Assembly: GCA_903834465.1 (NCBI GenBank)
Contig: CAILJB010000058.1
Span: 1-49,853 of the forward strand
Source: an uncultured Pseudomonadota bacterium
GTDB lineage: Bacteria; Pseudomonadota; Gammaproteobacteria; Methylococcales; Methylomonadaceae
DNA: 49,853 bases
Direction: 5' to 3'
The position numbers were made by a program, and so were the translations under genes. Below the pieces are notes generated by a model. It was given only the letters and a program-made list of their open reading frames with translations, was not told the origin of the DNA and ran no database searches. This document shows positions 9,902 to 17,759 of this stretch, piece after piece. Each line of letters begins with the position of its first letter. Position 1 is the first letter of the stretch.

Positions 9902-10508
9902 AGCCAATCCCTCTCAAATAAAATGTGGTGGCGGATTCAATTAACTGTGCTTTTTCAAGTTCATTCGGGGGAGGTTGTACGCCTAATAAACAACGAAAAT
10001 GTAACTCGCCTTTGAGTAAACTAAAAAAGACATCCGCTGTAGAACGGGTATCAAAAATAGACAAATTATCGCTATCGTTTAACCGCTGCAAATAGGAATC
10101 CAATTGGTTAATTAGCGGTGTCACGCCGTTGTTAGAAACCATTTGACCTAACTCGGGAAACTCGTGGCTTTCGGAAATAACTAAACGATAAATTGCTAAT
10201 CCCTCTGATGAGTAAAGAAATTCGACAACCGAAAAAGCAATTTTTTTCAATGTTTGTTCAACGTCATCTGCGTCAGATAATGTTTGCGTAATAGTTTGCA
10301 GTAATTCTGTTGATAATTTACTAACGACAGCTACAAGTAATTCATTTTTACTATCAAAATAGTTATAAAGTGTCGCTTTAGAAACCGGCGCGGCTTGTGC
10401 GATTTTATCCATGCTAACGCAACGATAATTATGTGTTAGAAACAGATTTTTTGCCGCTTGCATAATAGCTTGGCGTTTTGAGTCAGAGTTTTCTATCGAT
10501 TCAGTCAT
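9888..10508 (-). CDS. TetR-family repressor of the efflux genes
   Basis: A 206-aa regulator. Residues about 10-58 form the TetR helix-turn-helix (AIMQAAKNLFLTHNY...VSKATLYNYFDSKNEL). The rest is a helical ligand-binding and dimer domain resembling the AefR-like C-terminal type. It is transcribed divergently from emrA, with a 23-bp palindrome in between that overlaps both promoters. It very likely represses emrAB and its own tetR-tolC unit, and is released by a pump substrate. Confidence 0.88.
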   Translation of the reverse strand: MTESIENSDSKRQAIMQAAKNLFLTHNYRCVSMDKIAQAAPVSKATLYNYFDSKNELLVAVVSKLSTELLQTITQTLSDADDVEQTLKKIAFSVVEFLYSSEGLAIYRLVISESHEFPELGQMVSNNGVTPLINQLDSYLQRLNDSDNLSIFDTRSTADVFFSLLKGELHFRCLLGVQPPPNELEKAQLIESATTFYLRGIGYAKN

Positions 10509-10522
10509 GTTTAAATCAATGC

Positions 10523-10550
10523 TTGCTAAATTTAGATGATGGTTTAGAAT
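10523..10550 (+). promoter_or_regulatory. emrAB promoter
   Basis: TTGCTA (10523-10528) and TAGAAT (10545-10550) with a 16-bp spacer. The predicted start lies inside the TetR palindrome, so a bound repressor would block it. Confidence 0.5.
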
Positions 10551-10574
10551 AAACTAAACCGTTTAGTTTATCAA
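10546..10574 (-). promoter_or_regulatory. tetR-tolC promoter
   Basis: On the minus strand TTGATA (10574-10569) and TATTCT (10551-10546) are 17 bp apart. The TetR palindrome fills the spacer, the classic position for autorepression. Confidence 0.6.
10549..10571. promoter_or_regulatory. TetR operator palindrome
   Basis: A perfect inverted repeat of 11 bp per arm around one central base, left arm ATAAACTAAAC. It lies between tetR and emrA and overlaps both predicted promoters. Confidence 0.8.
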
Positions 10575-10583
10575 GGTCATTCA

Positions 10584-11606
10584 ATGAAACGTCTTTTTAC
10601 TTTTTTAATTTTAATTTGTGTAGTTTCTGGCGCGGGCTGGGCTTTATTTTCATGGCTGCAAGAACGTCAACATTATGAAAATACTGACAACGCTTATTTA
10701 AAAGCCAATAGTGTTTTGATTACACCAAAAGTGTCGGGTTATATCACTGAGTTACGAATTGATGATAATCAAGCCGTTAAACAAGGCGAGATTGTCGCTG
10801 TCATTGATGAGCGCGATTATCAAGCCAGACTCGAATTAGCTCAGGCACAAGTGATTGAAGCGCAAGCGAATGTGCAACGTTTGCAAGCTGTTAAAAATAC
10901 GCAGCACGCTAACATTGCTACAGCAGGAGCGAACGTTTCTGTGGTGGAAGCGAAACGTCAACAAATCAATCAAGATTTGCAACGTTTTAATGCGCTGATT
11001 GAACGTGGCTCGGCACCGCGTCAAACGCTTGATAATATTCAGGCACAATCTAAACAAGCCGCCGCTGAGTTGCGTGGTTCACAAGCGGCTGTTTCGGCGC
11101 AACAAAAACAACTTACCAGTTATGACAGTGAAATTGCTCAGGCACAGGCGAGAGTTAAACAAGCGCAAGCGCAAGTTGAATTGGCAAAAATTGACTTAGA
11201 AAACACTCAAATTCGTGCGCCGTTTGATGGCGTAATTGGGCATCGCGGTGTGCAATTGGGTGCGTATGTGCAAGCCGGAACGAATTTAGCGTATTTGCTC
11301 GAAACGCAAAAAGTGTGGGCGGAAGCGAATTTTAAAGAAACCCAAATCGAAAATATGAAAGTCGAACAGCCGGTGCATATACATGTTGATGCGTATCCAA
11401 ATTTGGTTTTTACGGGGAAAGTAGATAGTTTTGCACCCGCGAGTGGTTCGGAATTTAGTATTTTGCCTGCCGAAAATGCGACAGGAAATTTCACTAAAAT
11501 CGTGCGGCGCGTGCCTGTAAAAATCGTGTTTGATGCCAATGAAAATACGTCATTGCTCAAATCGGGTTTGTCTGTGAACGTGAAAGTACAAGTGAAACCA
11601 TTATGA
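10584..11606 (+). CDS. emrA: Multidrug efflux membrane-fusion protein EmrA-like
   Basis: A 340-aa periplasmic adaptor of the HlyD/EmrA family. It has a single N-terminal membrane helix (LFTFLILICVVSGAGWALF), a barrel-sandwich half (NAYLKANSVLITPKVSGYI), a long alpha-helical hairpin rich in Gln and Ala (about residues 85-200), then the second half with IRAPFDGVIG. It connects EmrB in the inner membrane with a TolC channel. Its stop overlaps the emrB start by 4 bp (ATGA). Controlled by the adjacent TetR operator. Confidence 0.9.
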   Translation: MKRLFTFLILICVVSGAGWALFSWLQERQHYENTDNAYLKANSVLITPKVSGYITELRIDDNQAVKQGEIVAVIDERDYQARLELAQAQVIEAQANVQRLQAVKNTQHANIATAGANVSVVEAKRQQINQDLQRFNALIERGSAPRQTLDNIQAQSKQAAAELRGSQAAVSAQQKQLTSYDSEIAQAQARVKQAQAQVELAKIDLENTQIRAPFDGVIGHRGVQLGAYVQAGTNLAYLLETQKVWAEANFKETQIENMKVEQPVHIHVDAYPNLVFTGKVDSFAPASGSEFSILPAENATGNFTKIVRRVPVKIVFDANENTSLLKSGLSVNVKVQVKPL

Positions 11607-13123
11607 CCACCGCTATCAACGAAAGAGGGGAAAGAATCTTAACCACAGGAGAGTGGATTGGATTTTTTAGCATGGCAATCGGCATTTTTATGGCGGTTTT
11701 AGACATTCAAATCGTCGCTAGTTCGTTGCAAGAAATCCAAGCGGGATTATCTGCCACACAAGATGAAATTGCATGGGTACAAACCTCGTATTTAATCGCT
11801 GAGGTTATCATCATTCCCTTATCTGGCTGGCTCGGACGCGTTTTTTCGACGCGCTATTTATTCGTTTTATCAGCGGGTGGTTTTACGTTAGCGAGTTTTG
11901 CGTGTGCGTTTGCATGGAATTTACCTTCGATGATTGTGTTTCGGTGCATTCAAGGTTTTTTCGGTGGCGCGATGATTCCAATGACCTTCACGGTGATTTT
12001 CATTTTATTTCCTCCTCGATTACAGTCGGCAATGACTATCGTTGTCGGACTTATCGTCACGATGGCACCAACTATCGGACCTGTGTTAGGTGGTTATTTA
12101 ACCGATGCGTTCAGTTGGCAATTACTGTTTTTAATCAATGTCATTCCAGGTCTTGTGGTTTGTTTTTTAGTTTTGCAATTTTTGGACATCGACAAACCCA
12201 ATTGGGCATTGTTACAAAAAATTGATTTTATTGGCATTGCGTTGATTGCGATTTTTCTGGGTAGTTTGCAGTATGTTCTCGAAGAAGGCGCAAAAGACCA
12301 ATGGTTTGAAGATGATTTGATTTTAATGTTGACTGTTACCGCAACTATTAGCGGAATAGCCATGTTTTGGTGGGAACTAATAAATCCGCATCCCATTATC
12401 GATTTATATGCGTTTAAAAATCGTAATTTTGCCATCGGTTGTGCCTTTACATTTGTTTTAGGCATCGGGCTTTATACGATTATTTATTTAACGCCAGTTT
12501 ATTTAAGCAGTGTGAAAGGCTTGAATAGTTTACAAATCGGCTATTATTTAATGGTCGTTGGGTTATTTCAATTACTGTCAGCGTTTATTGCAGGACCTCT
12601 CGAAAAGAAAATCGATTTACGTTTGATGCTGTGTTTAGGCATGTGTTTATTTGCGTTGGGGTGTTGGTTAAACGGGGAATTAACCGCTGAATCTGGCTAT
12701 TGGGAATTTTTCGTCCCGCAAGCCATTCGTGGCGGGGCGTTGATGTTGTGTTTTTTGCCGATTAACACGTTGGCGTTGGGTTTATTACCTGTTGAAGAAG
12801 TGAAAAATGCGAGTGGTTTATATAATTTGATGCGGAATTTAGGCGGTGCGATGGGTTTGGCGGTTGCGAATACGTTAATGTTGACGTTAAACAAAACCCA
12901 TTATGGCGCGTTGCGAGAATCTGTCAGTGCAACCAATGAAATTGGTCAAAATGTGACACAAATCGAACTAGCACGCTTGACTGGCTTAGCATTGCGTGAA
13001 GCCGAAGTGATGACATTTAATAATCTATTTCAGATTATCTCGTTTATTTTCTTATCCTCATTATTGCTTGCGCCATTTCTGAGAAAAGTGGCAGCAGATA
13101 GAAGCGGTGCAGGAGGACATTGA
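11603..13123 (+). CDS. emrB: EmrB/QacA-type MFS drug exporter (DHA2)
   Basis: A 506-aa proton-driven exporter with about 14 hydrophobic helices. Family signs are the first-helix stretch FMAVLDIQIVASSLQEI, WVQTSYLIAE, the loop-2/3 GWLGRVFSTRY motif A form, and the antiporter motif C region GPVLGGYLTD. Together with EmrA and TolC it makes a tripartite pump moving hydrophobic toxic compounds out of the cell. It is translationally coupled to emrA and ends 6 bp from the convergent pgaD. Confidence 0.9.
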   Translation: MTTAINERGERILTTGEWIGFFSMAIGIFMAVLDIQIVASSLQEIQAGLSATQDEIAWVQTSYLIAEVIIIPLSGWLGRVFSTRYLFVLSAGGFTLASFACAFAWNLPSMIVFRCIQGFFGGAMIPMTFTVIFILFPPRLQSAMTIVVGLIVTMAPTIGPVLGGYLTDAFSWQLLFLINVIPGLVVCFLVLQFLDIDKPNWALLQKIDFIGIALIAIFLGSLQYVLEEGAKDQWFEDDLILMLTVTATISGIAMFWWELINPHPIIDLYAFKNRNFAIGCAFTFVLGIGLYTIIYLTPVYLSSVKGLNSLQIGYYLMVVGLFQLLSAFIAGPLEKKIDLRLMLCLGMCLFALGCWLNGELTAESGYWEFFVPQAIRGGALMLCFLPINTLALGLLPVEEVKNASGLYNLMRNLGGAMGLAVANTLMLTLNKTHYGALRESVSATNEIGQNVTQIELARLTGLALREAEVMTFNNLFQIISFIFLSSLLLAPFLRKVAADRSGAGGH

Positions 13124-13129
13124 ATTTAT

Positions 13130-13561
13130 TTATTTCAAATCAATAATCTGTCCATGGTCATTGAAAAATACCGTAGTATTTTGCTGATTGCGGCACTGCA
13201 GTAATTTCTCTGCTTTAACATGATAAAACGCACACATTTCGCCGTCAGTTACAATTTTTTCAGCCGCAGGTAAACGATAACGACGGCGAAATTTGCGTAT
13301 CGCAATCCATATCACCCACATTATGCCCAAAACAACTAATGTGCAGCCGTAAATTTCGAGTAATTCCAATAAACTTTTATAACCACCAAACCAACGCATT
13401 TCGTTAATGACATTGTAATCACCCCGCAACCAGTTAATAAGTGTCACAATAGGGTAAAGTAAATAGCCCCACATCACCCAACAAACTACCGTGATTGCAA
13501 AACTACTTAAACGTTTTGGAATACTTTGTAGTTGAGGCACATTGATAATGTATTGTTTCAT
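13130..13561 (-). CDS. pgaD: PgaD-like subunit of poly-GlcNAc synthase
   Basis: A 143-aa small membrane protein with two hydrophobic helices (FAITVVCWVMWGYLLYPIV and YGCTLVVLGIMWVIWI) and a cytoplasmic tail, the PgaD layout. In E. coli PgaD joins PgaC to form the c-di-GMP-responsive synthase. ATG at 13561 overlaps the pgaC stop (ATGA), which is why I reject a longer upstream start at 13594. Identity rests on topology and position. Confidence 0.8.
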   Translation of the reverse strand: MKQYIINVPQLQSIPKRLSSFAITVVCWVMWGYLLYPIVTLINWLRGDYNVINEMRWFGGYKSLLELLEIYGCTLVVLGIMWVIWIAIRKFRRRYRLPAAEKIVTDGEMCAFYHVKAEKLLQCRNQQNTTVFFNDHGQIIDLK

Positions 13562-14865
13562 TTTTCGCGCAAGCCTCTGTCCACCGTCACCCAAACAGCG
13601 CGTTGTCCGCGTTTTTTCCTAATCGCACGAATTGTTCCGACAATTGTTGTCCCGACGTTCATTAACCAATACACAATCGGATACCAAACCATCCAATAGT
13701 AATACCGCGCCACCCCGCCGGTTTGTAATTCATAACGTGAATCAATTGCCAAACTTACGCCAAATTGCAATAAACACGTTATGCTAAGTAACATACTTGT
13801 CCAGCTTGGACTTAAATCGTGCAGCGATTCATTAGCGGTTGCAGTGATAAATTCTAGTGGTGCGTATAACAAATGTAACAAAATCAAAAATGCCCAACAA
13901 ACACTAATCAAACATTCACCATACAACAACCACATGCCCCGCGATGACCAACGAAATAAATCACGAAAATAACGCAATAACACTTCACTACCACCTTGCG
14001 CCCACCGTACACGTTGTTTCCATAAACCATTTAAAGTTTCTGGCATCAACACCCAGCATAACGCATTGGGTTCAAAACGAATTGTCCAACCTGCAAGCTG
14101 TAATTTCCAACTGATGTCGATGTCTTCGGTAATCATGTCGTTACTCCAATAACCTACATTGTGTAACGCTGATTTGCGAAATGCTGCAATAACACCAGAT
14201 ACGGTAAAAACTTTGCCGTAAGAACGTTGAGCGCGTTTAATCATGCCAACAATCGCTGAAAACTCGCCAACTTGAATGCGTCCGAGCAAGGTTGAGCGAT
14301 TACGAATGCGCGGATTTCCTGTGACAGCACCAACATTTGGATTTTCTATAAAATGCCGCACCATCCATCCGACTGCATCAGGTGACAATAGTGCATCGCC
14401 ATCAATGCAAATTAAAATTTCACTTTTTGCTAACAATGCCGCGGTTCGTAAGCCCATCGCTTTGCCTTGATTAGTATGCAAATTTACCACCCGCAAATTT
14501 TCATATTGCGCGGCAAGTTCGTGCAAAATTTCAAGCGTATTATCTTTGCTGCCATCGTTAATAGCGATGATTTCAAAATTGGGATAATGCTGTTTTTGCA
14601 AAATTCCAATTGTTTCGCGGACGTTTTCGCCTTCGTTATAACAAGGTATTAAAATGGAAACAGACGGTAAATTATCTGTATTTTCAAAAGGGACAACGGC
14701 TTTATGCCATTCATAACGCAAACAAAAAATAATCGCGCCAAACATCCAAATGTACGCCATAAATAGCGGATAGTAATAAATAAAATCTTCGATAACTAAA
14801 TCGATTGGCGACCACCACGCCATAAATGTTTGCCAAAATTCGAGCGATGCGGAAAAAAAAGTCAT
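13558..14865 (-). CDS. pgaC: Poly-beta-1,6-N-acetylglucosamine synthase PgaC
   Basis: A 435-aa processive family-2 glycosyltransferase. It has N-terminal membrane helices, then the GT2 domain with SILIPCYNEGENV, the DGD metal/UDP site in ICIDGDALL, TEDIDISW (TED) and QRVRWAQGG (QxxRW), followed by C-terminal membrane helices. It polymerises UDP-GlcNAc into the biofilm polysaccharide PNAG at the inner membrane. It starts 3 bp after pgaB and is coupled to pgaD. Confidence 0.93.
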   Translation of the reverse strand: MTFFSASLEFWQTFMAWWSPIDLVIEDFIYYYPLFMAYIWMFGAIIFCLRYEWHKAVVPFENTDNLPSVSILIPCYNEGENVRETIGILQKQHYPNFEIIAINDGSKDNTLEILHELAAQYENLRVVNLHTNQGKAMGLRTAALLAKSEILICIDGDALLSPDAVGWMVRHFIENPNVGAVTGNPRIRNRSTLLGRIQVGEFSAIVGMIKRAQRSYGKVFTVSGVIAAFRKSALHNVGYWSNDMITEDIDISWKLQLAGWTIRFEPNALCWVLMPETLNGLWKQRVRWAQGGSEVLLRYFRDLFRWSSRGMWLLYGECLISVCWAFLILLHLLYAPLEFITATANESLHDLSPSWTSMLLSITCLLQFGVSLAIDSRYELQTGGVARYYYWMVWYPIVYWLMNVGTTIVGTIRAIRKKRGQRAVWVTVDRGLREK

Positions 14866-14868
14866 AAA

Positions 14869-16797
14869 TTATTGCAATTCTGGCAAGGAAAAATGTTGTT
14901 TTAAATCGTCCAAACGGGGCTGATCTTCATAAACGTTGTCAGGATAATAGCCAATGTTATTTGCACCAAGTTTTTTCAATAAATTTAACTGTTCAATAAA
15001 AACGTTGCTGGAAATTTTTTGTTGATTTTTCCAATTCACAGCTTGCAACTCAAATACCGTTTTTTTCAATCCATCGGGTTCTTTCGCTGCTGTTTTCACT
15101 AAATCTGTTAGCCACTGATTGGGATTTTTGGCTTCTTCCATAAATGGCATCGCTTCAATAGCCACATAATCATAATGCGCTAAAAAGGATTTAAAGGATT
15201 GTGCGTACCATTCCTCGCTGTAAGGTTGCAGCAAGGGCAGGGCATAAAAATTTCGTGCTGTTTGAATATTTGGACGGTAAAAACGGACACGATTGGTTAA
15301 TTCATCGGTGAATTGTCCGATTAGCTCCGTTTTATGTTGCGCCCACTCGAAACGACTTTTACTGGTTGCGTGAAGTTTATTGAAATCATCTGATAAGCCC
15401 CAAACCTCTTTCCCATACGCTAACGCTTCGGGCGAAACATCTTCAAAGTCAGATAAAATGCCATCGTCATGAAATAAAATCCCTTCAAAACTGCAATATT
15501 TTCCTAAGTCTTCGTAAATTTCGGCAACAAATTGACGTGCTTGCGAATTGAATGGCGATAAGCGTTTATAAATATGACTCGATTCTTGCGCTTTACCGTC
15601 TTTCCATTCCTGAACATACCACGATTTATCAATATCCGCATTTTGGTACGCCATAATGGGCAACCATGCAAATACTCGAACAGCGGCACGTTTTTTTAAT
15701 TGCCAGGCAACGCGATTAAATAAATCTTGGCGCACGGGCATATGACGATTTGGAAAATATAACGCTTCGGCATTGCCATCACCATCCGGATCAGCGTAGG
15801 CTTGCAAATACACCGTGTTAATGTGCATTTCTTTAATGCGTTGCACCAGACTACCAATATTTTTTTCAGTTTGCTCAGGATCTTTATCGTATAAATAATC
15901 CATGTCAACATGCGCTACGCGCACATTTTTATCAAGGCGTAACCCTGTGATAATTTCAGCGAATTTTTCAACTTTAGGGTCATCGACAATAATCAACCGT
16001 CGCAATACATCAATATTTGCCAAAGTATTAAAACCATCGACTAACCCCATTGTCATTGGTATCCCTGCTTCGCGTGCAGCGGCGATGGTGATTTCATTAT
16101 ATTCACCATAAGGCCAAACCATCACGCGCGGACGAACGCCAGCATGTTGAAAAATAAATTCGGCACTTTTAAACATTGCAGTACGAATTCTGTCACGGTA
16201 TTGCACATCCGTTTCGTAAACTAACATTGGATCATCGTACAAACGTGTCACGGCAGCGGCTTGGGTATTACCTTGGGGATTTCCAACGATACCTGCGTGT
16301 AAATCGTAACTGTGTGAGGCAATTTCAACTAAACCCGATTGTGAAACTTCGCGCACTTGCGCCCAATTCATTAACGGTTTACCAGGGTCATCGTGCGTAA
16401 CGTGTCCGTCCATCCATGTGCCAACAAGTGCCACGGTGGCAGGATAATGATATTTTTTTAATAACGGGAAAACTTTGGTGTAAAAACTCAAATAACCATC
16501 ATCAAAGGTCAGTAAAACTGCTTTATCTGGCAAAGAAGATTTGCCGGCGGCGGCATCAAAAACCGCTTGCACACTGACAACGGTATAACCATTTTTTTTC
16601 AACCAAATAAATTGATCTTCTAAAAAATGTTTATTGACCTCCATTCTATCAAATGGCGCCACCACATCTTCTTCGTCAATAATATCGTGATAATTTAAAA
16701 CTAAAAAATGACCATCTTTGCTGTATGTAACAGGCGTAAAAACGATACTTAACGTAAATAGTAAAACCGCAAATTTTAAGCGGGTAAAAAATTTCAT
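14869..16797 (-). CDS. pgaB: Poly-GlcNAc N-deacetylase PgaB
   Basis: A 642-aa exported two-domain enzyme. After the signal peptide (MKFFTRLKFAVLLFTLSIVF) comes the NodB-like deacetylase domain with VLLTFDDGYLSFY and EIASHSYDLH (metal Asp and two His), then a glycosidase-like C-terminal domain (about residues 290-640, with RVAHVDMDYLYD and the HDDGILSDFED stretch). It partly de-N-acetylates PNAG before export. No lipobox Cys is obvious, unlike the E. coli lipoprotein. Its ATG overlaps the mlaA stop. Confidence 0.92.
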   Translation of the reverse strand: MKFFTRLKFAVLLFTLSIVFTPVTYSKDGHFLVLNYHDIIDEEDVVAPFDRMEVNKHFLEDQFIWLKKNGYTVVSVQAVFDAAAGKSSLPDKAVLLTFDDGYLSFYTKVFPLLKKYHYPATVALVGTWMDGHVTHDDPGKPLMNWAQVREVSQSGLVEIASHSYDLHAGIVGNPQGNTQAAAVTRLYDDPMLVYETDVQYRDRIRTAMFKSAEFIFQHAGVRPRVMVWPYGEYNEITIAAAREAGIPMTMGLVDGFNTLANIDVLRRLIIVDDPKVEKFAEIITGLRLDKNVRVAHVDMDYLYDKDPEQTEKNIGSLVQRIKEMHINTVYLQAYADPDGDGNAEALYFPNRHMPVRQDLFNRVAWQLKKRAAVRVFAWLPIMAYQNADIDKSWYVQEWKDGKAQESSHIYKRLSPFNSQARQFVAEIYEDLGKYCSFEGILFHDDGILSDFEDVSPEALAYGKEVWGLSDDFNKLHATSKSRFEWAQHKTELIGQFTDELTNRVRFYRPNIQTARNFYALPLLQPYSEEWYAQSFKSFLAHYDYVAIEAMPFMEEAKNPNQWLTDLVKTAAKEPDGLKKTVFELQAVNWKNQQKISSNVFIEQLNLLKKLGANNIGYYPDNVYEDQPRLDDLKQHFSLPELQ

Positions 16798-17675
16798 TTA
16801 GGTGCGCTCAATTCTAAAAAATGACGTGAATTATTGATAACAGGTGGCAAACCATCGGAATATTTCTGCATGGACGTTGGCGAATTTGATTTAGATGAAT
16901 TTTTTGGCGCAGGGCTTATTGATTCGTCTTCGTCAAGTAAATCAACATCTTCATCTGTTGAAACATTACCATCGTGAATCAAATAATCTCGGCGTTGTTG
17001 ATAAGCATTTTTAATGAAGTTGTATTTATCCGTTGCCGCTTCATTAACCATTTTTTCAGTCCCCATTAAATTTGCGCGTGTATTGGTAACATCCAACGTT
17101 CCCACTCCTGTTGTCGCTGCTGTAATTGCAATACCACCACCAAATAGAAACGTGTAATTAAATGGATTAAGCAGCGCATCGCCCAACATCCCCACCGCAT
17201 CACGCGGCGAACTTGGCCCAGCAAAGGGTAACATCAAAAAATCGCCAGATGGAACTCCCCAAAATCCTAACGTTTGCCCAAAATCTTCATTGTGTTTGGG
17301 TAAATCAATCATCTGCGCGACATCAAAAATGCCCAAGCCTCCCGCTGTCGTATTAACGACAAAGCGACTAGCATCCATGCCACTTTGTGTTATTTTGAAC
17401 TGTAATAAGTCATTCACTGTTACGCCAATGTCGTCGATATTACTAAAAAAATTCGTTACACCACGTTCGACGGCATTGGAGGTGACTGATATGTATCCTT
17501 TTGCCATCGGTTTTAAAACGGCTGCGTCCATATCTTCGTTAAACGACTGTACACCACGATTCCAGCTTTCGAAGGCATCTATTTTTTTGGGTTCAACTTC
17601 TTTTTTATCTGGCGTAGTTGAACAAGCAACACTAAAAAGGATAAGTGTTGTTGTGAAAATTTTCCGTAAAGTCAT
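16794..17675 (-). CDS. mlaA: MlaA (VacJ)-like outer-membrane lipoprotein
   Basis: A 293-aa lipoprotein with signal MTLRKIFTTTLILFSVAC and a lipid-acceptor Cys, then the MlaA core: DAFESWNRGVQSFNEDMD, a N-x-x-DIGVTVNDLLQ segment, FGQTLGFWGVPSGDFLMLP and FAGPSSPRDAVG. MlaA removes misplaced phospholipids from the outer leaflet with a porin and MlaC. An acidic and Ser-rich C-terminal tail (about residue 245 onward) exceeds the core. I chose ATG at 17675 because it gives a normal signal peptide; an upstream start at 17720 would add 15 residues. Being coupled to pgaB by ATGA is unusual. Confidence 0.88.
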   Translation of the reverse strand: MTLRKIFTTTLILFSVACSTTPDKKEVEPKKIDAFESWNRGVQSFNEDMDAAVLKPMAKGYISVTSNAVERGVTNFFSNIDDIGVTVNDLLQFKITQSGMDASRFVVNTTAGGLGIFDVAQMIDLPKHNEDFGQTLGFWGVPSGDFLMLPFAGPSSPRDAVGMLGDALLNPFNYTFLFGGGIAITAATTGVGTLDVTNTRANLMGTEKMVNEAATDKYNFIKNAYQQRRDYLIHDGNVSTDEDVDLLDEDESISPAPKNSSKSNSPTSMQKYSDGLPPVINNSRHFLELSAPK

Positions 17676-17759
17676 AAACTGGTAAGGTAAGCGAAGGGAA
17701 ATGTTTTTCGTTATGGTCACTATTTTACGGGTTTATAGAAATGGCGTGCAATTTCGTTA

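Noticed and set aside
17290-17685. 131-codon plus-strand frame
   Set aside because: Antisense shadow of mlaA, with low-complexity composition and no recognisable domain.
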